Shown here: positions 33,160 through 42,412 of the stretch, one piece after another
Numbering within the stretch: the stretch's first letter is position 1
Layout of the letters: the number at the start of each line of letters is the position of its first letter
Assembly (NCBI GenBank): GCA_017979445.1
Contig: CM030719.1
Coordinates: 26,341,996 to 26,405,995 of the forward strand
Source: Akebia trifoliata
Lineage: Eukaryota > Streptophyta > Magnoliopsida > Ranunculales > Lardizabalaceae
Length of the DNA: 64,000 bases
Reading direction: 5' to 3'
Position numbers and translations under genes: made by a program
Notes under the pieces: generated by a model
What the model was told of the DNA's origin: nothing
Databases searched by the model: none
What the model saw: only the letters and a program-made list of their open reading frames with translations

Positions 33160-33463
33160 ATTTGTGTCTATTTTGACTGCGGTTAATAGGTGCGTAGAAA
33201 AAAAAAATTAAAAATTAAATTTTTGAAAAAAAGTTTAGATATCGGTTTGTAACCGATGTCTAAAGTTTCAAACTTAGAAAATCAGTCTCATAGACATCGA
33301 TATTTTATTTTTTATTTTTAGTGCTTTCAGATCTGGAACGGTTTTTAACTGTTCCAGCCTTTTAAACTCATTAACATCACCTCGATTAGAGATGGTTCGG
33401 AAACCGTTTCATACTTGCTTAGGAACGGTTATAAACCGTTCCTAATTTCCATATTTGTTGTAG
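33160..33463. mobile_element. CACTA-like terminus with subterminal palindromes
   Basis: The end reads ATTTGTTGTAG, the reverse of a CTACAACAAAT terminus, one or two bases short of the canonical CACTA tip. Inward lie several short palindromes: ATCGGTTTGTAACCGAT (33241), CTGGAACGGTTTTTAACTG (33333), GGTTCGGAAACCG (33394) and GGAACGGTTATAAACCGTTC (33422). Such arrays are the transposase-binding subterminal repeats of CACTA (En/Spm) elements. The partner end was not found in the window. Confidence 0.55.
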
Positions 33464-33465
33464 TT

Positions 33466-33606
33466 TTGAAAGGTGCCAAATTAATTAAGTTGGTAAGTGG
33501 TAAGATTTGTGGAGTGTTGATAGGGCTCGGGTTCAAAACCCATTGAACCTGCCTTCACCTCAACTGACCACTAACCATTGCTTGCGTCCCAAAAGAGAAA
33601 AAAAAA
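33466..33606 (+). mobile_element. tRNA-derived SINE, copy 2
   Basis: TTGAAAGGTGCCAAATTAAT, TTAAGTTGGTAAGTGG (A-box-like) and GGGCTCGGGTTCAAAACCC (B box), ending in an A-rich tail. About 90% like the copy at 14583-14725. No TSD is seen. Its 3' flank (GTTTGGAAGGTTAAGATTAG) equals the flank of the other copy, so it moved as part of a larger segment. Confidence 0.7.
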
Positions 33607-34918
33607 GTTTGGAAGGTTAAGATTAGTTAATTTGAAGTTTTTGAACTTTGGGTACTTTGAAAGATTTTTAGGCTTGAAAAGTTTGAAATAGAAAGAAAGG
33701 CCCGACAAACTGTGGACTAAAATTCAAAAAAGACTACATATGGCTAGAGTTTTGATTGTGTACGCCATCTTTAGCGGATCCTACTATGCTTTGAATAGGA
33801 CTGCAGTTAATTCCTTTTCATACATATCTGCTTGTCATACAGGTACAGAAAAGATGTTATTTTTATTAGAATTCTTTAGCCTTTTTTTTATAGGTGTCCT
33901 TTAGCCAAATTAAGTCTTGGAAAAAAAATTGTTTCATTATTAGTATGAATACACCACAATTGTGTGAGTGTGAGCAATTTATATGGCAAGACACAATAGA
34001 TATGAACATTGTTTCCTTATGTGACAATGTTTTTCTTGTTCCTAGTACTTTAATCATTTGATAGAACCCACTGTATTTATTTAGTATGTTCTCAGGATCA
34101 CATTGCTTGTTGGAGGCCAAGATTCCCTTTTATGCAACTTGAATGGCGGTTAGTGGTATTAGGAGGGCTGATAAAGTTGCAAGCAATGTATGATGAAGAG
34201 TTGTAGGGTCTGGATAAGATACAAATTCTCATTGAAAAGAATTTGTTCACATTTTCTTTGGTTTAGGTAAATTGACAATATGAATATTATAGAGTATAGA
34301 TGATTGACGGCTACTAGTAAACACAATAAGTGGAGCCATGGTACAATATCTATTTAGAGGACCTACATCCAAATATGTGGATAAAAGTTTTGGCACAGGT
34401 CTCTCCATCCTTCATTTCCAAGATCTGCTTGGAGTTTTCCAAGATCTGGTATTCTGTTCTTCTTGATCTTCTATCTCCAGAACTCGAGGATACATAGGTA
34501 ACAGGGAATAGCTACACGAGTCATATAGCTCGTGGAAATCAGATCAATGGAGTCTCACCTTGGTCTGGATTTTCAGTTGATTGGAGTCACTATTTGTATT
34601 CAAATGAGTTAACTTGTCTGAAACACAACAACAATATGAACTGATACAAGTCTTATTTCAGTCTATCACTAATAAAAGAGTTACATATATGGAGGGGATG
34701 GTTTGGGACTTCACCTACTCTTTATCTTAAACAACTCAACTTTCTAATTAAGAAAGGAAATCTTAATAAATTAAAACTCTTAAATTGTAGATTACTTATC
34801 AAACAATCACTCTGTAATCTACAAACTATGGCTCTAAATTTTGTATACTTTTTGATTGCAATCTAAATAAATTTCTAACTAAATAATCTAGCTGACAAAA
34901 TATGGCATCTCCTTATGG
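33607..34918. other. Mosaic of F-box-flank remnants
   Basis: 33607-33660 repeats the 14530-14572 flank. 33770-33930 resembles 9380-9480 (TAGCCAAATTAAGTCT.GAAA). The remainder is AT-rich without genes. Confidence 0.5.
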
Positions 34919-35240
34919 CATTCAATCAACACAAAATCCATGTATTTGAATTGTTGATCAAACACAAATTTAAAACCTAATAAATATCCATAATAGTCCT
35001 CCCAAAATATTTCCTTTCCCTCATGCCGACATCAAAAGAACTTTCATTTAGTAAATTTTTTTTTTGGAAGCACTCTCAAAATCACTATTCATTTCGTAGG
35101 ATATTCAATGAATTTTGGATATACCTCAAGATTACATATTAATAGCTTCGTTGTATGGAATTTTTCATCATTTCCCTAAAAACTGCATTTCCTTCATTTT
35201 AGGTTGAAAATCTGCCTTTCTGTGGAGGTTGGAACATACC
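34919..35240 (+). repeat. Dispersed repeat, copy 2
   Basis: Near-identical to 13795-14120 over about 320 bp (CTCCCAAAATATTTCCTTTC, GGAAGCACTCTCAAAATCAC, GAAAATCTGCCTTTCTGTGG). Confidence 0.8.
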
Positions 35241-36116
35241 TCATGATCCAATTAAAACTGAACCATAATGGTTTCATGCACCCAACTTTCCAGGTTTAAT
35301 AACCTCAAACCAAAATTAGCACTTAATGTAAGAATCACTCTAACTAAAACAACATAACATACCTCTAGGACTTGAAGATGAATATTGTGTTTAACATAGA
35401 GATATTTAATAAGGGATGGCTGAAGAAGTGATAGAGGTCATTAGGGTTGCAGATTGACTAAAGCTTGTAAAGAAAGATGTTAGGATTTTGAGAGCCTCTA
35501 GGCTTTTCTAGAGAGGTAAAGTTTAAGTTTACTTAGGATAGTCTCTTTTTTGTATCTTTTATAAGATAAAGTTTGTAACTTAGCTAAAGAAAAAAATTGG
35601 ATTTTAAATTTACTTTCCTTATGAGGCAACTTCTTAAGTTTTACTTGAAACATCATAGCTTGGTAAAGTTTAGAATGATGAATACATGCATTGATAAAAA
35701 CACAAGAATTACCGAGTCATATATGTCAATCATGAAAATAAGAAATTTTACTTTATTTTTTTCAATTTGCAGTGTGAGTAGACTGCATTCAAGTCACAAG
35801 GAGAAACGTCATAATGATAGAGACAGAGGTAGGCTTTTATTAGATTAGAGTGGATTAGTGTTCTTAGTTCAATGTTCTACCTTACAATTGTAGCTGTAAA
35901 TGTCATTTGGATATCAAAGAATGTACTCTGCCTTTGTTGTGCAATTTCACTGGTTTCAAGTTGTTGCCTTTGTTGTTCAATTGAGGGGATTGAAATGGTT
36001 GTTTGTGGAAAATTCATGCTTAATGTAGTTTCAGTCTTCTGTGTTTCTGGGGTAGTTTCCTCCAATTATTGTTGTTGCTTTGCCAATTACAGATGTTGAA
36101 CAATTTCCTCAATCTA
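35241..36116. other. Intergenic DNA, duplicated with 38.8-39.2 kb
   Basis: 35700-36060 shares TTTGCAGTGTGAGTAGA and GATTGAAATGGTTGTTTGTGG with 38880-39180, so the block is duplicated within the window. No gene. Confidence 0.45.
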
Positions 36117-36420
36117 GGCCCCGCTTGGTACACTACAAATCATTTGCATTTGCAAATGCTTAGCAATGCAAGTGGTTTGCAATGAATGATTCACTATTTC
36201 TTGGTAACCATTGGCAAATCTCTTGCGAATATTATTTTGTGATTGGTTGGCCATTGCAATAAAAAATTTCATTCACAGTTTTTGTGATTGAAATGGTTCT
36301 TTGTGGCAGTAGACAACAGCCACAGTTGCACACTTGTTTGCACATAGAAGAGCCACTAGGGGTAATACACACATTCACAGTTTTTCCCTACCATACCATT
36401 GCCTTGTTGGAAAATTCATG
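36117..36420. mobile_element. Possible MITE insertion
   Basis: Starts GGCCCCGCTTGGTACACTAC, typical of plant MITE/hAT ends. It sits between two near-copies of AAAATTCATGCTTAATGTAGT (36009 and 36412). The opposite end and TSD are unclear. Confidence 0.3.
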
Positions 36421-36469
36421 CTTGATGTAGTTTCAGTCTTCTGTGTTTTTGGGTTAGTTTCCTTCTGGT

Positions 36470-36870
36470 TCTATATGTTGTAAGTGTAAGTGCAAGGAGA
36501 GAGTGTTAGTTATGTGCTTTACAGGTGGTCTTTCGGGTGCGGATACCACACCTTCGAAAATGGACCGAGTCCACACTCTCCACAATTCGAACATATGGCG
36601 TCCGGAGAGATGGTGAGCCCCATCTCCTTGTGCCCATTCAGGCACAACTCTACTTTACATAAGTAGAATACCTGTACCACGGATAGGGGCTATCCCTAAT
36701 CCGAAGTAAACGAAGGTAATGATTACTTAAGCGGTTAGATCGTTGGATGGATAGAGTGTTCGATTCGGGTGTTTCCTTAGAAGAAGATTGATCGATAGAG
36801 TAGATTACTAAGCGGACTTGATCACATTCTCCTCTTTCGAACACAATATCTGTATCTGTATCTGTGGGTT
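36470..36870. other. Possible organelle-derived block (NUMT candidate)
   Basis: Abrupt change to more balanced base composition and low A/T-run content: GGTCTTTCGGGTGCGGATAC, CCACAATTCGAACATATGGC, GGATAGGGGCTATCCCTAAT and GTGTTCGATTCGGGTG. This looks like plant mitochondrial spacer sequence rather than the surrounding nuclear DNA. No organelle gene is recognised. It is followed at 36866 by an F-box-flank scrap (GTGGGTTGGGGCCAG). Confidence 0.3.
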
Positions 36871-36964
36871 GGGGCCAGAATAATCTGTTGCTTTCATGTT
36901 TGATTGTCTCCACTTTTCTTAGTCGGAATACTAGGGTAACATCTTAGTGGGGAGTTATGCAAAT

Positions 36965-37090
36965 AAGAAATTATAAAACCCATAATTTTGGTTCCAATAA
37001 TGTGGAGATTTAAATTGATAATCAATTTCCATGGCTTCAACAAGTGATTCATAATGTAGCTAATTGAGATATAGGCGGCCTTAGCATTTT
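36965..37090 (-). pseudogene. F-box protein scrap related to the 5485-6624 gene
   Basis: On the minus strand it reads ESLVEAMEIDYQFKSPHY, against ESLVEAVEIDYSFKSPNY in the intact gene, then NYG with a shifted MG. The match extends about 100 bp and then fades. A small piece of an older duplicate. Confidence 0.65.
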
Positions 37091-37764
37091 GGTAAATATT
37101 TGAGATACCTTGTGTTGTCAAACCATCAACAAACACATACTTTGACTTCAGCCTTCTCTAAGTGACTTCTGTAAAATTATCTAAAAGCCCTCATCTTCAA
37201 CCTCTAATGTAAAAAATTAAATCATAATTTTCATTCCAAATGTCCATCTTCTTCAGGCTCTTCAACATTGGTAAATTATTTTAAAGCTATTCTTCTTTGC
37301 CTTCAACCTCTTGTGTTCTATCCTTTATTTTTCTTCTAAAAATCCATCTTCTATTTCTCACAGAAAAAAAAAAAAAAAAAAGTATCTTGTTCTTGAGGTT
37401 TGAAGTGGAGAGAATCTTGAGATTAAAGACTAGGGTAAAAGTAAAACATCTATACGGTTGAAGTCTTGAAGACGATGGGTTTTGTAGGGATTTCTTATGG
37501 TTCAAATTTTGGAGATTAGAGTTTAGGGCATTTATGTTATTTTTTGTTAGTTTCTCATAAAAGATCAAGGTCAAGAAATATGTCATAAATTTGAAAACGA
37601 TCTCAAAGGTACATCAAAACATGGAAGGAGCTCTTGATGAAAAACACAGATTTTAATATTGGTCTTTTAGAGATTAGTAAATCGTTTCTAGAGATACATT
37701 TTTTGGGAATCCTAGCATCTGAACTGCATTTTCACTGTCTGAATCATCAATGTGAAGGAAAATG
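37091..37764. other. Intergenic DNA
   Basis: AT-rich, with an A18 run near 37363. No supported gene or repeat end. Confidence 0.4.
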
Positions 37765-37925
37765 CTGGAATAAAACAAACGGAGACACAAAGGTGACAAA
37801 AATGATGTGATGGTGCACACATAACCGTAGATGATTTTTACTCGTATCTCACGGAAAAGCATCTACGGCAATGTGCATGACACCATGATTTGTCACCCTT
37901 GTGTCTCCCTTTGTGTCACCCCAGC
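37765..37925. repeat. Foldback hairpin, copy C (inverted relative to A)
   Basis: Arms of about 70 bp: GGAGACACAAAGGTGACAAA at 37781 pairs with TTTGTCACCCTTGTGTCTCC at 37889, and CCGTAGATGATTTTT pairs with AAAAGCATCTACGG around the loop ACTCGTATCTCACGG. The apical stem and loop match copy A (GAGATA.GAGTA) although the basal arms differ. Confidence 0.7.
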
Positions 37926-39540
37926 AGACTCATATGTGAATAAAGTAATAGTCGACACAACAAATCTTGAATGCCAATCTTTTAGAGAGCTGCTGCTATT
38001 GGCACCCCAACTTTTACTCATTACAGACACTAAATTTTAAAGTTATTTACCACACCCTAATTAAAGATTAAAACACACCATTCAAACATTTAAAAAAGTT
38101 TGGTTCAAGTTATTTCCTCAACATTACAAAGCGTTAAAACCCATTAAACAACAATACTTATTATTTAGTTCAATGTACAATTTGTTTAAATGAAAGGAGA
38201 TTGCAGACATAAAAGCTTCTAAAGACGAAGATAGAGCAATATGAGAGAGGGTTAGAAAGCAGATTCATTGGGTTTATGGAGGCAGGTGGTAACAATTGCT
38301 CAAGTGTCAGATTTCTGTGAAATTTCTTGAAAACTAAAATATTATGATGATTTTATTGTATGATTATATCCATTTTATCACGTCCATAGATACTTGAGCA
38401 CCCAACATTTATCATAGTGCAATCAACATTAATTTCTTCTTTTTTGTTTCTAATACTTCCATTATTTCTACAATATTTTCATCATTTTTCCTTAAAATTG
38501 CAGTATCTCCACATAAATCCAGAATCATACAAACCATTGGTTATTAATGGGGTCCAAATGTGCTCAATGAGAACTAGATTTTTTCCTTGAACTTGTGGGT
38601 ATAACTTCTTTGTCAAATCCAAATTCCAACTTTATCAGAATCAAATTAAAACTGAACTAAATTCATGGTGTTTCATACTTCCAACTTTTCAGGTTTAAGG
38701 GTATTTTTGGTAAAAAAAAAAAAAAAAAATCTTTTGAGGGCATTTTTAGTAGAAAATTCAATTTTCAAGGTGTATTTAATGCAGTTTAACGTGTGCTCTT
38801 AGGGCACATGTTAACATACCCCATTACTTTTTAATCTTATTTGACAATGATTATTATTGGCTGATTTAATAGATCCAAAATTGATAAAAATACAACAAGA
38901 GTTGGTCATTTATGTCAATCAAGAAATTTTTCTTTATTTTTACATTTGCAGTGTGAGTAGATTGTGTACAGATTGTGTACAAGTCACAAGGAACAACAGA
39001 GGAGACTTTCTATGAAGCTCACTCCACAGTAATTGAGCCATGAATGGATCATATACTCATATCTTCGACTTTAAACAACATCAAGCTCGATTTAGTAAGA
39101 CTTTATAACTAAATTTCATCGGGTTTTGATTGTATGCCTTTGTTGTTCAATTAAGAGGATTGAAATGGTTGTTTGTGGCACTAAACAAATGTCTTTGTTA
39201 TATTTAAAAACATAATGATATGGTTCTCTACATTTATTTGAGATTACACCTTAATTTTCCAAATTGATGATTTGTCCTTTGACTTCGGTTTCCTTTTTAA
39301 AAATCAATGGAACAATAACCTCAATGTCCTCATTATCACCACTGACATTATCACCATCCCCTTCACCATTACCAATTTCATCATCACCATCACTATTAAC
39401 ATCACTATCATATGTCCGAATTTTTGAAATGAAACGAATATTATATTTATGAAGCATATGTTGCATATTTTTCATTTATCAAATTTCTTGTTGAATTTTA
39501 GACTGGATTCTTGCAATCCAAAATCAAATAGAACTTGAAT
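37926..39540. other. Intergenic DNA with dispersed repeat copy 3
   Basis: 38440-38720 is a weaker third copy of the 13.8/34.9 kb repeat (AACCATTGGTTATTAATG, AACTTGTGGGTATAACT). 38880-39180 duplicates part of 35700-36060. A GAT/CAT-type trinucleotide-like tract at 39320-39410 opens an acidic minus-strand frame, judged spurious. Confidence 0.5.
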
Positions 39541-39589
39541 TTTTCATGAATCAAATTTTTTCCGTATTCCAAATTGCTAACAAGGGTCA

Positions 39590-40030
39590 TGTGTAGTGAC
39601 CTCGTCCCTAAGGTCTCAAGGAAGTTTGAGGGTTAGAAATCTAAATTCCTTTCAGAAGGAGGACAAGTAACACTTTTCTCCCATGTTCAATCTTTTATCC
39701 CCATTTAGTTTCTCTCGATCCTCCTCATTCCTATATCTATTACCTCCTCCCTTGAGACTTCCTTTTCTAATATCTTTTGGGGGTAAGGATGACCATATGA
39801 AAAAAAGCATCTTTAAGTGACTTCGAATTTTTTCTGTATTCCGAATTGATAACAAAAGTCATGTGTAGTGACCTCGTTTGTAAGGTCTCAAGGAAGTTTG
39901 AGGGTTGGAAATCCAAATTCCTTTCAGAAGGAGGACAACTAACACTTCTCTCCCATGTTCAATCTTTTATCCCCATTTATCCACTCTCGATCCTCCCCAT
40001 TCCTATATCTATTACCTCCTCCCTTGAGAC
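39590..40030 (+). mobile_element. LINE reverse-transcriptase fragment, tandemly duplicated
   Basis: Two copies (about 39590-39757 and 39868-40030) encode KVSRKFEGWKSKFLSEGGQL and TLLSHVQSFIPIYPLSILPI, the segment after the LINE RT palm domain (compare RLSTWKSKYLSKGGKVTLIK in the 25-32 kb LINE). The two copies are each preceded by TTTTT(C/T)CGTATTCC-like sequence, showing a local duplication of about 280 bp. Confidence 0.75.
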
Positions 40031-41460
40031 ATTTTTATCACGTATCTCGATGATTTTTAATACTAAGATTAACCAAATGGGAATTTTTTTAAGATTTGAT
40101 TTTAACAAAACAATGACATTATTAGGTTTGTATCGAAAAATCACTCAAAATGGACTATTAGTTCGTTAAAATCGGAGGTCGGGAGATAGACTTTTTATAT
40201 AAAAGAAAAAAAATCTTAAAATGACCCTTATGTCCCTAGGGCTCTATAAATACCACACTTTAGACAAATTACAGATTTTTTTCAATTCTCACGTTATTTT
40301 CTTTTTGAAAAGAAACCCTAGAGAAAATCCTAATCTCCTTTCACCTTCTACCTCAATTTTCATCTACTTAGAGGTTCCTTTAAAATTCAATGTAGAAGAT
40401 AAATAGATCGGCTTGTCGCAAGCATCAAGGGGAAACGAAGAAGTAGATCCTTTGCTCACTTTTGGGAGTAAAGCATCCACTTAACTCGATCTCTCGTATT
40501 CTTCGTAGATTTTCTAAGATTAGGTCCAAGGTAGGGAACTTCTAGATCTTCCAAATAATCATAATTTTTAAGACATTATTGTAGTTTTTAATTCGAAACC
40601 CGATATTTTTATTAGAAATTAATGGAAAAATTATTCTTTAAAAAAATTCATATTTAGAATTATTTGTTTAGCGTGTTTTCTTTTTGAATAGTGCTTTGAA
40701 ATTGATTTTTGAAGAGTTTGACGAATTTGCCCAAAATTCACTTATGGGATAATAAAAATCCTTTCGCTCGATTGATCCAAGAAATCTCAGCTGACCCACC
40801 TTAATCAACCAACCAATCGCCTTGTGAACATGTGCAAAATGCACTCCTATTGGGTTCGATTGACCCAACAAGTTTGGTCAATCGACTATTTGCCCCACGA
40901 AGAACTGGAGAGTGAGCAACTCTCAGGTTCGATCAACTCAACAGGCTTGGCCCACCAAGAGCTCCATGTACAAAAATTCAATATTTTACATTTCTTAAGT
41001 TTAGTTGCCCGAACTTGAGTCGGTCGCCCGTCCCTATGCTAATTGCCTTAGAAACTCATTTTTATTTTTTTAAAATTATTTTGAGTCATTTTTCTCAAGT
41101 GTTTAAAAAAAAATGAGTTTTAATATGTAAAATTGACTGTAAGCTTTATTTCCAAAGGTATTCAATATTGGTTGAATTTGAAAAGAAAATGATTTGAATG
41201 TTAAAGTTTCAAAGAATCATATTGTAAGTAGGATAACTTAGAATTTATATTGGAGATGTAGACTCTCACTGGATGCATGTGTTGGCGAGTGGATATCTAG
41301 GGTTAGTATTTACTTTATGTTATTGTGAGGCGATGTTATATGTTTATTTGCTTCTTTGTATGACTAGTGAGAATGTTTATTTAATTTTGCCGTGTTGGGT
41401 GGTTGCATGGTAGGAAACTAGATATCCATTCTACACACTTGTAATGGTAATGCATAGCTT
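40031..41460 (+). mobile_element. Gypsy-type LTR remnant, related to the 60.4 kb solo LTR
   Basis: ATCACGTATCTCGATG near 40042 and 41260-41440 (GGATATCTAGGGTTAGTA, GGTTGCATGGTAGGAAACT, AGATATCCATTCT) match the reverse complement of 60401-63545 (ATTCGTATCTCGAGG; GGATATCCAGGGATAATG, TGCATGGTAGGAAACT). A TATA box (CTATAAATACC, 40243) precedes a transcript-like leader. The left end is cut at the LINE fragment. No coding domain is retained. Confidence 0.6.
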
Positions 41461-41639
41461 GTGGATATCCATAAAACGGGTATGACAAAGTTGTGTTGGA
41501 GGAGTCTAATAGAGAACGGGTTATTGATTGATTACTCGAGGAGTAAATATATTAGGGACAATGATTGGGGGGGGGGGGATCTACTCTACAAAAGGGAGGT
41601 TAGAAGTTGTGGAAGAGTATATGTAAGCACACGCAACAT

Positions 41640-42028
41640 ACTCTAAACCTCTAAAAATGCTTGTGCACGATGGCAGGGATACCTCGCTATTTCTTCACAA
41701 TTGGTCTCTTAAAGGGCCTCTTATAGCTATAGTTCCAAATGAATTCAAAACATCAAGATTTCTTGGGTTTGGTGTGATGGTGCTTGTTTAGAAAGGAAAC
41801 TCGGATCGTTTGTTCAGGATGAAGCTACTTATCTTATATTTCATCCTTAATTCTTAATAAAAGTACTCATGAGCATACCATTTGGGCTGGTAATTCTTCT
41901 AGTATCTTCTCTTCAAAGTCAGTTTGGGACTCTTTAAGGACAAAAGGTTTGGGACTCTTTAAGGACAAAAGGGCAACAAAGTAAACATTGGCTCACAGTT
42001 TGGAGAGGTCCAGTTCCTATGAAAATAC
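41640..42028 (+). mobile_element. LINE zf-RVT/RT tail, left part (interrupted by copia)
   Basis: Legible in shifting frames: WRDTSLFLHNWSLKGPL, HTIWAGNSSSIFSSKSVWDS, HWLTVWRGPVPMKI. A 25-bp unit (TTGGGACTCTTTAAGGACAA) is tandemly doubled at 41926-41975. The reading continues at 47001 after the copia insertion. Confidence 0.75.
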
Positions 42029-42215
42029 TGTTAAGAAATATAGGGTTATTTTGTTTTATTGTTTATTAAGGGTAGAATAGTCTTTTCAATTTTCTTTGAT
42101 TTAACCTATATATAATCTCTTTGTATTTAGGTTATATTATCTTTTTTGTATTTAATTGCATCATGTAGAATCAATAAAACAGTAGCCTCTTCTTTTTTCT
42201 TTGCATTGTTTAACA
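42029..42215 (+). repeat. Copia 5' LTR
   Basis: 187 bp, TG...CA. Differs from the 3' LTR at only about ten sites by eye (for example ATAGGGTT against ATAAGGTT). Confidence 0.9.
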
Positions 42216-42227
42216 TGGTATCAGAGC
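42216..42227 (+). promoter_or_regulatory. Copia primer-binding site
   Basis: TGGTATCAGAGC, complementary to the 3' end of initiator-methionine tRNA, immediately after the LTR as in most plant copia elements. Confidence 0.85.
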
Positions 42228-42412
42228 ATTCATGGAATGAGGTTTGATTTTACACAGAGTTTTGAGAAAAAAGACGACGAGAGGGTTTTCGTTTAGTTTC
42301 TGTAATCTGAAAAGTGACGATTTCGATAGGGTTTTCGTTCAGTTTCTACAATATGATATTTCGTTTTCTTTTCTTTTACGATCTGGTTATCTTTTTTTAT
42401 TTATTTTAAATT

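Noticed and set aside
33466..33560. A tRNA gene, from the GGTTCAAAACC B-box-like motif
   Set aside because: No cloverleaf, and the A/B boxes sit in a poly-A-tailed repeated unit: a SINE.
39251..39475. Acidic 74-codon minus-strand frame (Asp/Gly-rich)
   Set aside because: Low-complexity translation of a CAT/CAC-rich tract without family features.
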